From: Pseudomonas sp. NFACC02
GTDB taxonomy: Bacteria; Pseudomonadota; Gammaproteobacteria; Pseudomonadales; Pseudomonadaceae
Direction of reading: 5' to 3'
Assembly: GCF_900110765.1 (NCBI RefSeq)
Contig: NZ_FOEO01000023.1
Location: 16,222 to 80,221, forward strand
Length of the DNA: 64,000 nt
In this document: piece after piece, positions 41,882 through 50,700 of the stretch
Position numbering within the stretch: the stretch's first letter is position 1
How the letters are laid out: each line of letters starts with the position of its first letter
Notes under the pieces: model-generated
What the model saw: the letters and a program-made list of their open reading frames with translations, nothing else
What the model was told of the DNA's origin: nothing
Databases searched by the model: none
Translations under genes and position numbers: made by a program

Positions 41882-42772
41882 TCACCCGGTCTTGCGCGTC
41901 ACCAACTCGACAAACGCCTTCGCCATCGGCGATTTCTGGTCCTTGCGCTGCACCAGCCACACCGCCGAAGTCGCTTCCGGGTCAAGCAACGTTCGATACA
42001 CCACGCCGTCAATTCGCATGCGTTGATACGACGCGGGCAGCACGGTCACGCCCAAACCTGCTGCCACCAGGCCAATAATGGTCATCGCCTCGCCCGCTTC
42101 CTGAGTGAACATCGGGCTGAATCCCGCCTCCCGGGCCAGGCTCAGGAGCTGCGCATATAATCCGCTGCCGTAGCTCCGGGGGAAGAACACGAAAGGCTCC
42201 GTCGCCAGTTCCTTGAGGTACATGCCTTTTTCGCTGCCGCCTGCCAGAGGGTGATCAGAACGGAAAACAGCCACCAGCGGCTCGCGCAACAGTTCCACCG
42301 CCACCAACGAGTCCGGTAACGGCAAGGGTCGCATGATGCCGACCTGCATCGACTCGTCCTCAAGCCGTTCTGCAACCTCTTTGCTGCTCATTTCCTGCAA
42401 AGCCAAATGGACTGCAGGGTACCATTGCCGAAAAGCAAAGATCGCCTGAGGGATGCTGGAGGTGAACGGAGCAGATGCGGTGAAGCCGATCTTCAACTCG
42501 CCTAACTCACCCAATTGCGCACGTCGAGCCACGTCGGAAGCTTTTTCGACCTGTGCCAGTACCAGGCGCGCTTCGTCGAGGAACAGTCTGCCCGCCTCGC
42601 TCAGTTCCACTCGTCGGTTGGTTCGCTCGAACAGGCGCGCGCCCAGCTCTTGCTCCAGCGCCTGGATCTGCTGGCTCAGCGGTGGTTGCGAGATGCCCAG
42701 CACTTCGGCGGCGCGTCCAAAATGCAGCTCTTCGGCAACGGCGATGAAGTAACGCAGATGACGTAATTCCAT
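41882..42772 (-). CDS. LysR-family regulator divergent from YnfM-like transporter
   Basis: A 296-residue LysR-type transcription factor. The N-terminal winged helix-turn-helix is canonical (RHLRYFIAVAEELHFGRAAE, LGISQPPLSQQIQALEQELG, LFERTNRRVELSEAG). The rest is a periplasmic-binding-like effector domain from LKIGFTASAPFTSSIP onward. It is transcribed away from the MFS gene at 42887, the same arrangement as ynfL-ynfM in E. coli, so it likely controls that transporter from the shared 114-bp region with a TAGGT/ACCTA palindrome. The effector ligand is unknown. Confidence 0.9.
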   Translation of the reverse strand: MELRHLRYFIAVAEELHFGRAAEVLGISQPPLSQQIQALEQELGARLFERTNRRVELSEAGRLFLDEARLVLAQVEKASDVARRAQLGELGELKIGFTASAPFTSSIPQAIFAFRQWYPAVHLALQEMSSKEVAERLEDESMQVGIMRPLPLPDSLVAVELLREPLVAVFRSDHPLAGGSEKGMYLKELATEPFVFFPRSYGSGLYAQLLSLAREAGFSPMFTQEAGEAMTIIGLVAAGLGVTVLPASYQRMRIDGVVYRTLLDPEATSAVWLVQRKDQKSPMAKAFVELVTRKTG

Positions 42773-42783
42773 GGCGATCCTAT

Positions 42784-42799
42784 TAGGTCGTAAAACCTA
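42784..42799. promoter_or_regulatory. Candidate LysR-type operator
   Basis: TAGGT (42784-42788) and ACCTA (42795-42799) form an interrupted palindrome of the T-N11-A type. It lies just upstream of the LysR start, between the divergent genes, where LysR proteins normally bind. Confidence 0.55.
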
Positions 42800-42886
42800 T
42801 CAAACGGGTCGAACAATATATTGGAAAGGATCGTTAGCCAGCTATATTCTTTTCCCATTGCCGCCCCGCTCCCCCTGAGGTCCACC

Positions 42887-44155
42887 GTGAATACTGCTGC
42901 ATCCCCCGCCGCGTCCGCGTCTGAAATGATCGAAGCCGCTATCCCGCTGGGCGATACCTACATCGAAAAAGACACCCCTGCTTTCATTCGCACTGTCCTC
43001 GCCCTGTTCTCGGGCGGCTTCGCCACGTTTGCCCTGCTCTATTGTGTGCAACCCATGATGCCGGTGCTGTCCCGGGAGTTTTCGATTAACGCGGCACAGA
43101 GCAGCCTGATTCTGTCGGTGTCCACCGCCATGCTCGCCATCGGCCTGTTGATCACGGGGCCGATTTCTGACCGTCTGGGCCGTAAACCGGTGATGGTCTT
43201 CGCGCTGTTCTCAGCCGCCTTTTTTACCCTCGCAAGTGCCCTGATGCCGACGTGGGAAGGCGTGTTGGTGACTCGTGCGCTGGTCGGGCTTTCGTTGAGC
43301 GGGCTGGCAGCGGTGGGCATGACCTACCTGAGCGAAGAGATTCATCCACAGCACATCGGCCTGGCCATGGGCTTGTACATCGGCGGCAACGCCATTGGCG
43401 GCATGAGCGGGCGGGTGGTCACAGGGGTGCTGAGCGATTTCGTCAGTTGGCACACCTCGCTGTTGATCATGGGCATGATCGCCCTCGGCGCTGCCGGCCT
43501 GTTCTGGAAGTTTCTCCCGCCCTCGCGCAACTTCCGTCCCAATCCACTGAACGCCCGTAACCTGCTGGACGGGTTCGTCCTGCAGTTTCGCGACGCAGGC
43601 CTGCCGTGGCTGTTTCTCGAAGGGTTCCTGCTGATGGGGTCCTTCGTCACCCTGTTCAACTACATCGGCTATCGTCTGCTGGCCGAGCCCTACAACCTCA
43701 GCCAGGCGGTGGTGGGGCTGTTTTCGGTGGTGTACCTGTCGGGTATCTACAGCTCGGCCAAAATCGGCGCGCTGGCCGACAAACTGGGTCGCCGCAATGT
43801 GCTGTGGGCTGTCATCGGTTTGATGCTCGCGGGTCTGGTACTGACCCTGTTCACCCCGCTGTCCATCGTGATCATCGGTGTACTGATGTTCACCTTCGGC
43901 TTCTTCGGCGCTCACTCGGTCGCCAGCAGCTGGATCGGCCGCCGCGCCATCAAGGCCAAGGGCCAGGCGTCCTCGCTGTACCTGTTCAGTTACTACGTTG
44001 GCTCAAGCGTCGCGGGAACCGGCGGCGGTGTGTTCTGGCATTACGCCGGCTGGAACGGCATCGGCGTGTTCATCGGCATCCTGCTGCTGGTGGCCCTGGG
44101 TGCAGCACTGAAACTGGCACGCGTGCCGCCCTTGGCGGTGAATGTGCAGGTTTAA
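42887..44155 (+). CDS. ynfM: MFS transporter, YnfM-like
   Basis: A 422-residue inner-membrane transporter with 12 hydrophobic helices. It matches E. coli YnfM along its length: ALFSGGFATFALLYCVQPMM, STAMLAIGLLITGPISDRLG (motif A), VGMTYLSEEIHPQHIGLAMG, EGFLLMGSFVTLFNYIGYRL and AKGQASSLYLFSYYVGSSVA. Members are predicted proton-driven efflux pumps of the arabinose-efflux/drug group; the substrate is unproven. GTG 42887 has TGAGG 6 nt upstream; longer in-frame starts are poorly conserved. It is divergent from its presumed LysR regulator. Confidence 0.85.
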   Translation: MNTAASPAASASEMIEAAIPLGDTYIEKDTPAFIRTVLALFSGGFATFALLYCVQPMMPVLSREFSINAAQSSLILSVSTAMLAIGLLITGPISDRLGRKPVMVFALFSAAFFTLASALMPTWEGVLVTRALVGLSLSGLAAVGMTYLSEEIHPQHIGLAMGLYIGGNAIGGMSGRVVTGVLSDFVSWHTSLLIMGMIALGAAGLFWKFLPPSRNFRPNPLNARNLLDGFVLQFRDAGLPWLFLEGFLLMGSFVTLFNYIGYRLLAEPYNLSQAVVGLFSVVYLSGIYSSAKIGALADKLGRRNVLWAVIGLMLAGLVLTLFTPLSIVIIGVLMFTFGFFGAHSVASSWIGRRAIKAKGQASSLYLFSYYVGSSVAGTGGGVFWHYAGWNGIGVFIGILLLVALGAALKLARVPPLAVNVQV

Positions 44156-44219
44156 TGGTGGGGGCGTTTTCGTACAAAACGTTGCTTCGTTTCACATCGT
44201 TCATATCTACATCGCCCGA

Positions 44220-44254
44220 CAGCAAAGCGTGAACAACTAATCCACGCTTTGCTG
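44220..44254. promoter_or_regulatory. 12-bp palindrome abutting higB, likely HigA operator
   Basis: CAGCAAAGCGTG (44220-44231) is the exact reverse complement of CACGCTTTGCTG (44243-44254), spacer 11 nt. It ends two bases before the higB start codon. Type II antitoxins of this kind repress their own promoter by binding such palindromes. Confidence 0.65.
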
Positions 44255-44256
44255 CT

Positions 44257-44535
44257 ATGATCAGAACATTCCAACACAAGGGCCTTAGGGCTTTTTTCCA
44301 TACGGGAACCACCAAAGGGATTCGCGCAGATCATGCAAAGCGCCTTCGATCCATCTTGTTGGCTCTGGATATCGCCATGTGCCCTGATGAATTGAGTTTG
44401 GCAGGTCTGAGGCTGCACCCGCTGAAAGGTGATCTGGATCAGTACTGGTCAGTCTGGGTCAGCGGGAACTGGCGAATTATTTTTAGATTTATCGAGAATG
44501 ATATCGAGCTGGTCGACTATCTCGATTACCACTGA
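44257..44535 (+). CDS. higB: Toxin HigB, RelE/ParE superfamily
   Basis: A 92-residue mRNA interferase-type toxin that cleaves mRNA on the ribosome. The HigB signatures are clear: MIRTFQHKGLRAFFHTGTTK, then LRLHPLKGDLDQYWSVWVSG and NWRIIFRFIENDIELVDYLDYH at the end. It precedes its antitoxin by 14 bp, the inverted toxin-first order typical of higBA. A perfect palindrome lies just upstream and leaves no room for a normal Shine-Dalgarno site, so translation may start poorly. Length is normal and no frameshift is seen, so the module looks intact. Confidence 0.92.
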   Translation: MIRTFQHKGLRAFFHTGTTKGIRADHAKRLRSILLALDIAMCPDELSLAGLRLHPLKGDLDQYWSVWVSGNWRIIFRFIENDIELVDYLDYH

Positions 44536-44549
44536 CAGGAGTCCTTTGC

Positions 44550-44849
44550 ATGAGAATGCATAACCCTCCACACCCCGGTGAAATGATCCAGGAAATGCTG
44601 CCGGAGTTGAACATCAAGATCACCGAGATGGCACGTCGGCTTCATTTCTCCCGCGAAATGTTGTCTCGGGTCATCAACTGCCGCGCCCCCATAAGTCCGG
44701 ACCTTGCGGTCCGACTGGAGCGAGCAGGGTTGAGTACTGCACGCTTTTGGCTGGCCGCGCAGATGAGCCATGACCTATGGCAGGCAGAACACCGTGAGCA
44801 TCCATCCATCACTCCAATGTATACCCGCCCCACATTCACCGCAGTTTGA
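44550..44849 (+). CDS. higA: Antitoxin HigA, XRE-type helix-turn-helix
   Basis: A 99-residue antitoxin that binds HigB and represses the operon. It begins MRMHNPPHPGEMIQEML, the usual HigA start, and has an XRE helix-turn-helix at residues ~20-65 (NIKITEMARRLHFSREMLSR, VINCRAPISPDLAVRLERAG). The C-terminal part (ARFWLAAQMSHDLWQAEH) is the standard dimer/toxin contact region. GACAGGAG gives a good ribosome site, stronger than that of higB, as expected if antitoxin must exceed toxin. Confidence 0.93.
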   Translation: MRMHNPPHPGEMIQEMLPELNIKITEMARRLHFSREMLSRVINCRAPISPDLAVRLERAGLSTARFWLAAQMSHDLWQAEHREHPSITPMYTRPTFTAV

Positions 44850-44861
44850 CACCCCATACAA

Positions 44862-44886
44862 AAACGCCCGGTAAATCCGGGCGTTT
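44862..44886. terminator. Bidirectional intrinsic terminator (higA / hemE)
   Basis: AAACGCCCGG (44862-44871) pairs with CCGGGCGTTT (44877-44886), 5-nt loop, A/T ends on both sides; it lies between convergent genes. Confidence 0.85.
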
Positions 44887-44906
44887 CTGTGTCTGACGTT
44901 CAGCGC

Positions 44907-45971
<1,065 letters not shown>

Positions 45972-46018
45972 GGCGGCATCCGCAAAAAAAGTGCGGGCAT
46001 TTTCTCAGACACCAACGC

Positions 46019-46047
46019 AAAAGGCACGGTAAGTACCGCGCCTTTTG
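46019..46047. terminator. Probable terminator between gltD and hemE
   Basis: AAAAGGCACGG (46019-46029) and CCGCGCCTTTT (46036-46046) form an imperfect stem with A and T ends. It lies beyond the REPIN that follows gltD. Confidence 0.6.
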
Positions 46048-46087
46048 TCTATGGGGGTGATTTGTCGCATGAGAGCGATGCAACCTT

Positions 46088-46172
46088 TAGGAGCGCGCTT
46101 GCCCGCGATTGCATACGTTCAGACACTCAATGGGCGACTGAACCAACGCGTTCGCGGGCAAGCGCGCTCCTA
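46088..46172. repeat. REPIN-like doublet with 21-bp perfect arms
   Basis: TAGGAGCGCGCTTGCCCGCG plus one base (46088-46108) is the exact reverse complement of 46152-46172. It belongs to the same family as 3414-3465 and 21982-22051 and lies directly downstream of the gltD stop. Confidence 0.85.
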
Positions 46173-46185
46173 CAAATTGGCGTGT

Positions 46186-47604
46186 TTACACGCCCAGGTA
46201 ATCCAGAATCCCTTCAGCCGCATTGCGCCCTTCGAAGATCGCAGTCACCACCAGGTCTGAACCACGAACCATGTCGCCGCCGGCGAAGATCTTCGGGTTG
46301 CTGGTCTGGTGCTTGAACTTGCCTTGTTCCGGCGCAACCACACGGCCCTGGCTGTCGGTGTCGATGCTGAACTGCTCGAACCATGGTGCCGGGCTTGGGC
46401 GGAAGCCGAACGCGATGACCACGGCGTCGGCCGGGATGATCTCTTCGGAACCCGGAATCGGCTCAGGGCTGCGACGACCACGAGCATCAGGTTCGCCCAG
46501 GCGGGTTTCAACGACCTTGACGCCTTCCACCTTGTCTTCGCCCACGATGGCGATCGGCTGGCGGTTGTAGAGGAACTTCACGCCTTCTTCCTTGGCGTTT
46601 TTCACTTCCTTGCGCGAACCCGGCATGTTTTCTTCGTCGCGACGATACGCACAGGTGACCGACTTGGCGCCCTGACGGATCGACGTGCGGTTGCAGTCCA
46701 TCGCGGTGTCACCGCCACCCAGCACGACGACTTTCTTGCCTTTCATGTCGACGAACGCTTCCGGCGACTTCTCGAAGCCCAGGTTGCGGTTGACGTTGGC
46801 GATCAGGAAATCCAGCGCGTCATGTACACCCGGCAGGTCTTCACCCGGGAACCCACCCTTCATGTAGGTGTACGTGCCCATGCCCATGAACACGGCATCG
46901 TACTCTTCGAGCAACTGCTCGACCGATACGTCCTTGCCGACTTCGGTATTGAGACGGAACTCGATACCCATGCCGGTGAAGACTTCGCGGCGATTGCTCA
47001 GCACGCTCTTTTCGAGCTTGAACTCGGGGATACCGAAGGTCAGCAGGCCGCCGATTTCCGGGTTCTTGTCGAAGACGACCGGGGTCACGCCACCGCGTAC
47101 CAGCACGTCGGCACAGCCCAGACCCGCAGGACCGGCACCAATGATGGCGACACGCTTGCCGGTTGGCACGACGCGGGACATGTCCGGACGCCAGCCCATG
47201 GCGAACGCCGTATCGGTGATGTACTTCTCTACCGAACCGATGGTTACAGCGCCGAAGCCGTCGTTTAGGGTGCACGCACCTTCGCACAGACGGTCCTGCG
47301 GGCACACACGGCCGCAGACTTCCGGCAGGGTGTTGGTCTGGTGCGACAGCTCGGCCGCCGCGAGGATGTTGCCCTCGGACACCAGCTTGAGCCAGTTGGG
47401 AATGAAGTTGTGCACCGGGCACTTCCATTCGCAGTACGGGTTACCGCAACCCAGGCAGCGATGAGCCTGATCGGCCGATTGCTGGGGTTTGAAGGGTTCG
47501 TAGATCTCCACGAACTCTTTCTTGCGTTGACGCAACAGTTTCTTCTTCGGATCTTTGCGCCCGACATCGATGAACTGGAAGTCGTTACTCAGACGTTCAG
47601 CCAT
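46186..47604 (-). CDS. gltD: Glutamate synthase small subunit GltD
   Basis: A 472-residue flavoprotein that feeds NADPH electrons to GltB. The N-terminal iron-sulfur region has CLGCGNPYCEWKCPVHN and CGRVCPQDRLCEGAC. It is followed by the FAD Rossmann motif RVAIIGAGPAGLGCADVLVR and the NADPH motif KVVVLGGGDTAMDCNRTSIR. ATG 47604 (MAERLSNDFQFIDV) follows AGGAG, while an in-frame start at 47640 lies within the repeat-rich spacer and is unlikely. It is downstream of gltB on the same strand, separated by a 122-bp spacer with repeats. The gltBD pair converts glutamine plus 2-oxoglutarate into two glutamates. Confidence 0.96.
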   Translation of the reverse strand: MAERLSNDFQFIDVGRKDPKKKLLRQRKKEFVEIYEPFKPQQSADQAHRCLGCGNPYCEWKCPVHNFIPNWLKLVSEGNILAAAELSHQTNTLPEVCGRVCPQDRLCEGACTLNDGFGAVTIGSVEKYITDTAFAMGWRPDMSRVVPTGKRVAIIGAGPAGLGCADVLVRGGVTPVVFDKNPEIGGLLTFGIPEFKLEKSVLSNRREVFTGMGIEFRLNTEVGKDVSVEQLLEEYDAVFMGMGTYTYMKGGFPGEDLPGVHDALDFLIANVNRNLGFEKSPEAFVDMKGKKVVVLGGGDTAMDCNRTSIRQGAKSVTCAYRRDEENMPGSRKEVKNAKEEGVKFLYNRQPIAIVGEDKVEGVKVVETRLGEPDARGRRSPEPIPGSEEIIPADAVVIAFGFRPSPAPWFEQFSIDTDSQGRVVAPEQGKFKHQTSNPKIFAGGDMVRGSDLVVTAIFEGRNAAEGILDYLGV

Positions 47605-47611
47605 GTTGTTA

Positions 47612-47720
47612 AAACTCCTGACTGCAGCCTCAAGCGCCATGCTTGAAGCTGCAAGAAAATCATGTTCGCAGGCACTCGCGCGCTGCCGTTAGCTTGCGGC
47701 TTGAAGCTTGCCGCTGACAG
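47612..47720. repeat. Imperfect repeats in the gltB-gltD spacer
   Basis: Repeated and inverted GCTTGAAGCT/AGCTTCAAGC units (for example near 47640-47652 and 47698-47712). They fit a fifth, AGCTTGAAGC-type palindrome family and could form a stem within the gltBD transcript. Confidence 0.55.
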
Positions 47721-47726
47721 CTGCCC

Positions 47727-50700
47727 TTATTGCGGATTTGCGCGGGTGCTGGACAACAAGGATTTCAGGTTTGCAGCCTTAGGCTTCACCAGCCAGAAAC
47801 GACGCAGGTAGTCATCCAGGTTTTCCCAGAGATTACGGCCCCACTCGCTGTCGGTTTCCGCCACGTACTCGGCCAGTACACGCTCCAGATGGCTGCGATA
47901 GGCTTCCATCGCTTCGCCGCTGATGCGCTGGATTTCAACCAGTTCATGGTTAACCCGGTCAACGAAGGTGTTGTCCAGATCCAGCACGTAGGCGAATCCA
48001 CCGGTCATGCCCGAACCGAAGTTGTAACCCGTCTTGCCCAGAACGCAGACGAAACCACCCGTCATGTATTCGCAGCAGTGATCGCCAGTGCCTTCCACCA
48101 CGGTATGAGCGCCAGAGTTACGCACCGCGAAACGCTCGCCTGCGGTTCCGGCAGCAAAAAGCTTGCCGCCCGTGGCACCGTACAGACAGGTGTTGCCGAT
48201 GATGGCGCTGTCCTGGGTTTTGAACGGGCTGCCTTTCGGCGGCACGATCACCAGCTTGCCGGCGGTCATGCCTTTACCGACGTAGTCGTTGGCATCGCCT
48301 TCCAGGTACATGTTCAGACCACCGGCGTTCCACACACCGAAGCTCTGGCCGGCAGTGCCTTTGAAGCGGAAGGTCACCGGGGCGTCTTTCATGCCCTGGT
48401 TGCCATGCAGCTTGGCGATCTCGCCGGAAATCCGCGCACCGATGGAGCGGTCGCAGTTGCAGATATCCAGTGCGTATTCGCCGCCGGACTTGGACTCGAT
48501 GGCCGACTTGGCCATTTCGACCATCTGCTCGGCCAGCAGGCCCTTGTCGAACGGCGGGTTGCGGTCGACCAGGCTGAACTGAGGCTTGTCGGCAGGAATG
48601 TGATCGCTGCCCAACAGTGGCGTCAGGTCAAGGTGCTGCTGCTTGGCGGTTTCGCCCGGCAGGATGTCCAGCAGGTCGGTACGGCCGATCAGTTCTTCCA
48701 GCGAGCGCACGCCCAGCCTGGCCAGCCACTCGCGGGTTTCTTCAGCCACGTAGGTGAAGAAGTTGATCACCATGTCGACGGTGCCGATGTAGTGATCCTT
48801 GCGCAGCTTCTCGTTCTGAGTCGCAACGCCGGTCGCGCAGTTGTTCAGGTGGCAGATACGCAGGTATTTGCAGCCCAGCGCGATCATTGGCGCTGTACCG
48901 AAGCCGAAGCTTTCAGCGCCGAGGATGGCTGCCTTGATGACGTCCAGGCCGGTTTTCAGACCACCGTCGGTCTGTACCCGAACCTTGCCGCGCAGGTCGT
49001 TGCCGCGCAGGGTCTGGTGGGTTTCGGCCAGACCGATTTCCCACGGAGCACCCGCGTATTTGATCGACGACAGCGGCGATGCACCCGTGCCGCCGTCGTA
49101 GCCGGAGATGGTGATCAGGTCGGCGTAGGCCTTGGCCACACCGGCAGCGATGGTGCCCACACCCGCTTCTGCCACCAGCTTGACCGAAACCAGCGCCGAC
49201 GGGTTGACCTGCTTGAGGTCAAAAATCAGCTGCGACAAATCTTCGATCGAATAGATGTCGTGGTGCGGCGGAGGCGAAATCAGGGTCACGCCCGGCACTG
49301 CATAACGCAGCTTGGCGATCAGGCCGTTGACCTTGCCACCCGGCAGTTGACCGCCCTCGCCCGGCTTGGCGCCTTGAGCGACCTTGATCTGCAGCACGTC
49401 GGCATTGACCAGGTACTCAGGCGTCACGCCAAAACGGCCGGTCGCGATCTGCTTGATCTTGGAGCTGCGGATGGTGCCGTAGCGCGCCGGATCTTCACCG
49501 CCTTCACCGGAGTTGGAGCGCGCGCCCAGGCGGTTCATCGCTTCGGCCAGCGCTTCGTGAGCTTCAGGCGACAGCGCACCCAGCGAGATACCCGCCGAGT
49601 CGAAACGCTTGAGGATCGCTTCCAGCGGCTCGATGTCGTCGATCGACAGCGGCGTATCGAGCTCCTTGACCTTGAACAGGTCACGAATCATCGACACCGG
49701 ACGATTGTCCACCAGCGCGGTGTATTCCTTGAATTTGCTGTAGTCGCCCTGCTGCACGGCGGCTTGCAACGTCGCGACCACATCAGGGTTGTAGGCGTGG
49801 TATTCGCCACCGTAGACGAACTTCAGCAGGCCGCCTTGCTGGATCGGCTTGCGCGGGCTCCAGGCTTCACCGGCCAGCGCCTTCTGTTCGTCTTCGATGT
49901 CGACGAAACGCGCGCCTTTGATGCGGCTCGGCACGCCACGGAAGCTGAGGTCGCAGACTTCTTCGGACAGACCGATGGCTTCGAACAACTGCGCACCGCG
50001 ATACGACGCGATGGTCGAGATGCCCATCTTCGACAGGATCTTGAGCAGGCCTTTGGTGATGCCTTTGCGGTAGTTCTTGAAGACTTCGTACAGATCGCCC
50101 AGGACTTCGCCAGTGCGGATCAGGTCGCCCAGCACTTCATAGGCCAGGAACGGATACACCGCGGACGCACCGAAGCCGATCAGTACCGCGAAGTGGTGCG
50201 GGTCACGCGCCGTCGCGGTTTCGACGAGAATGTTGCTGTCGCAACGCAGGCCTTTTTCGGTCAGGCGGTGGTGAACCGCGCCGGTGGCCAGCGATGCGTG
50301 GATCGGCAGTTTGCCTGGCGCAATGTGGCGGTCACTCAGCACGATCTGGGTGCGACCGGAACGCACAGCCTCTTCGGCCTGATCGGCCACGTTGCGCACG
50401 GCCGCTTCCAGACCGATGCTCTCATCGTAGTTCAGGTCAATGATCGCGCGGTCAAAACCTGGACGGTCCAGGTTCATCAGCGAGCGCCATTTGGCCGGCG
50501 AAATGACCGGAGAGCTCAGAATCACGCGCGAGGCATGTTCCGGCGACTCCTGGAAAATGTTGCGCTCGGCACCGAGGCAGACTTCCAGCGACATGACGAT
50601 GGCTTCACGCAGCGGGTCGATCGGTGGGTTGGTGACCTGCGCGAACTGCTGACGGAAATAGTCATAGGGCGTGCGTACACGGCGCGACAGCACGGCCATC

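Noticed and set aside
44220..44254. Palindrome considered as the ynfM terminator
   Set aside because: It lacks a following T-run and abuts higB, so an operator role is more likely.
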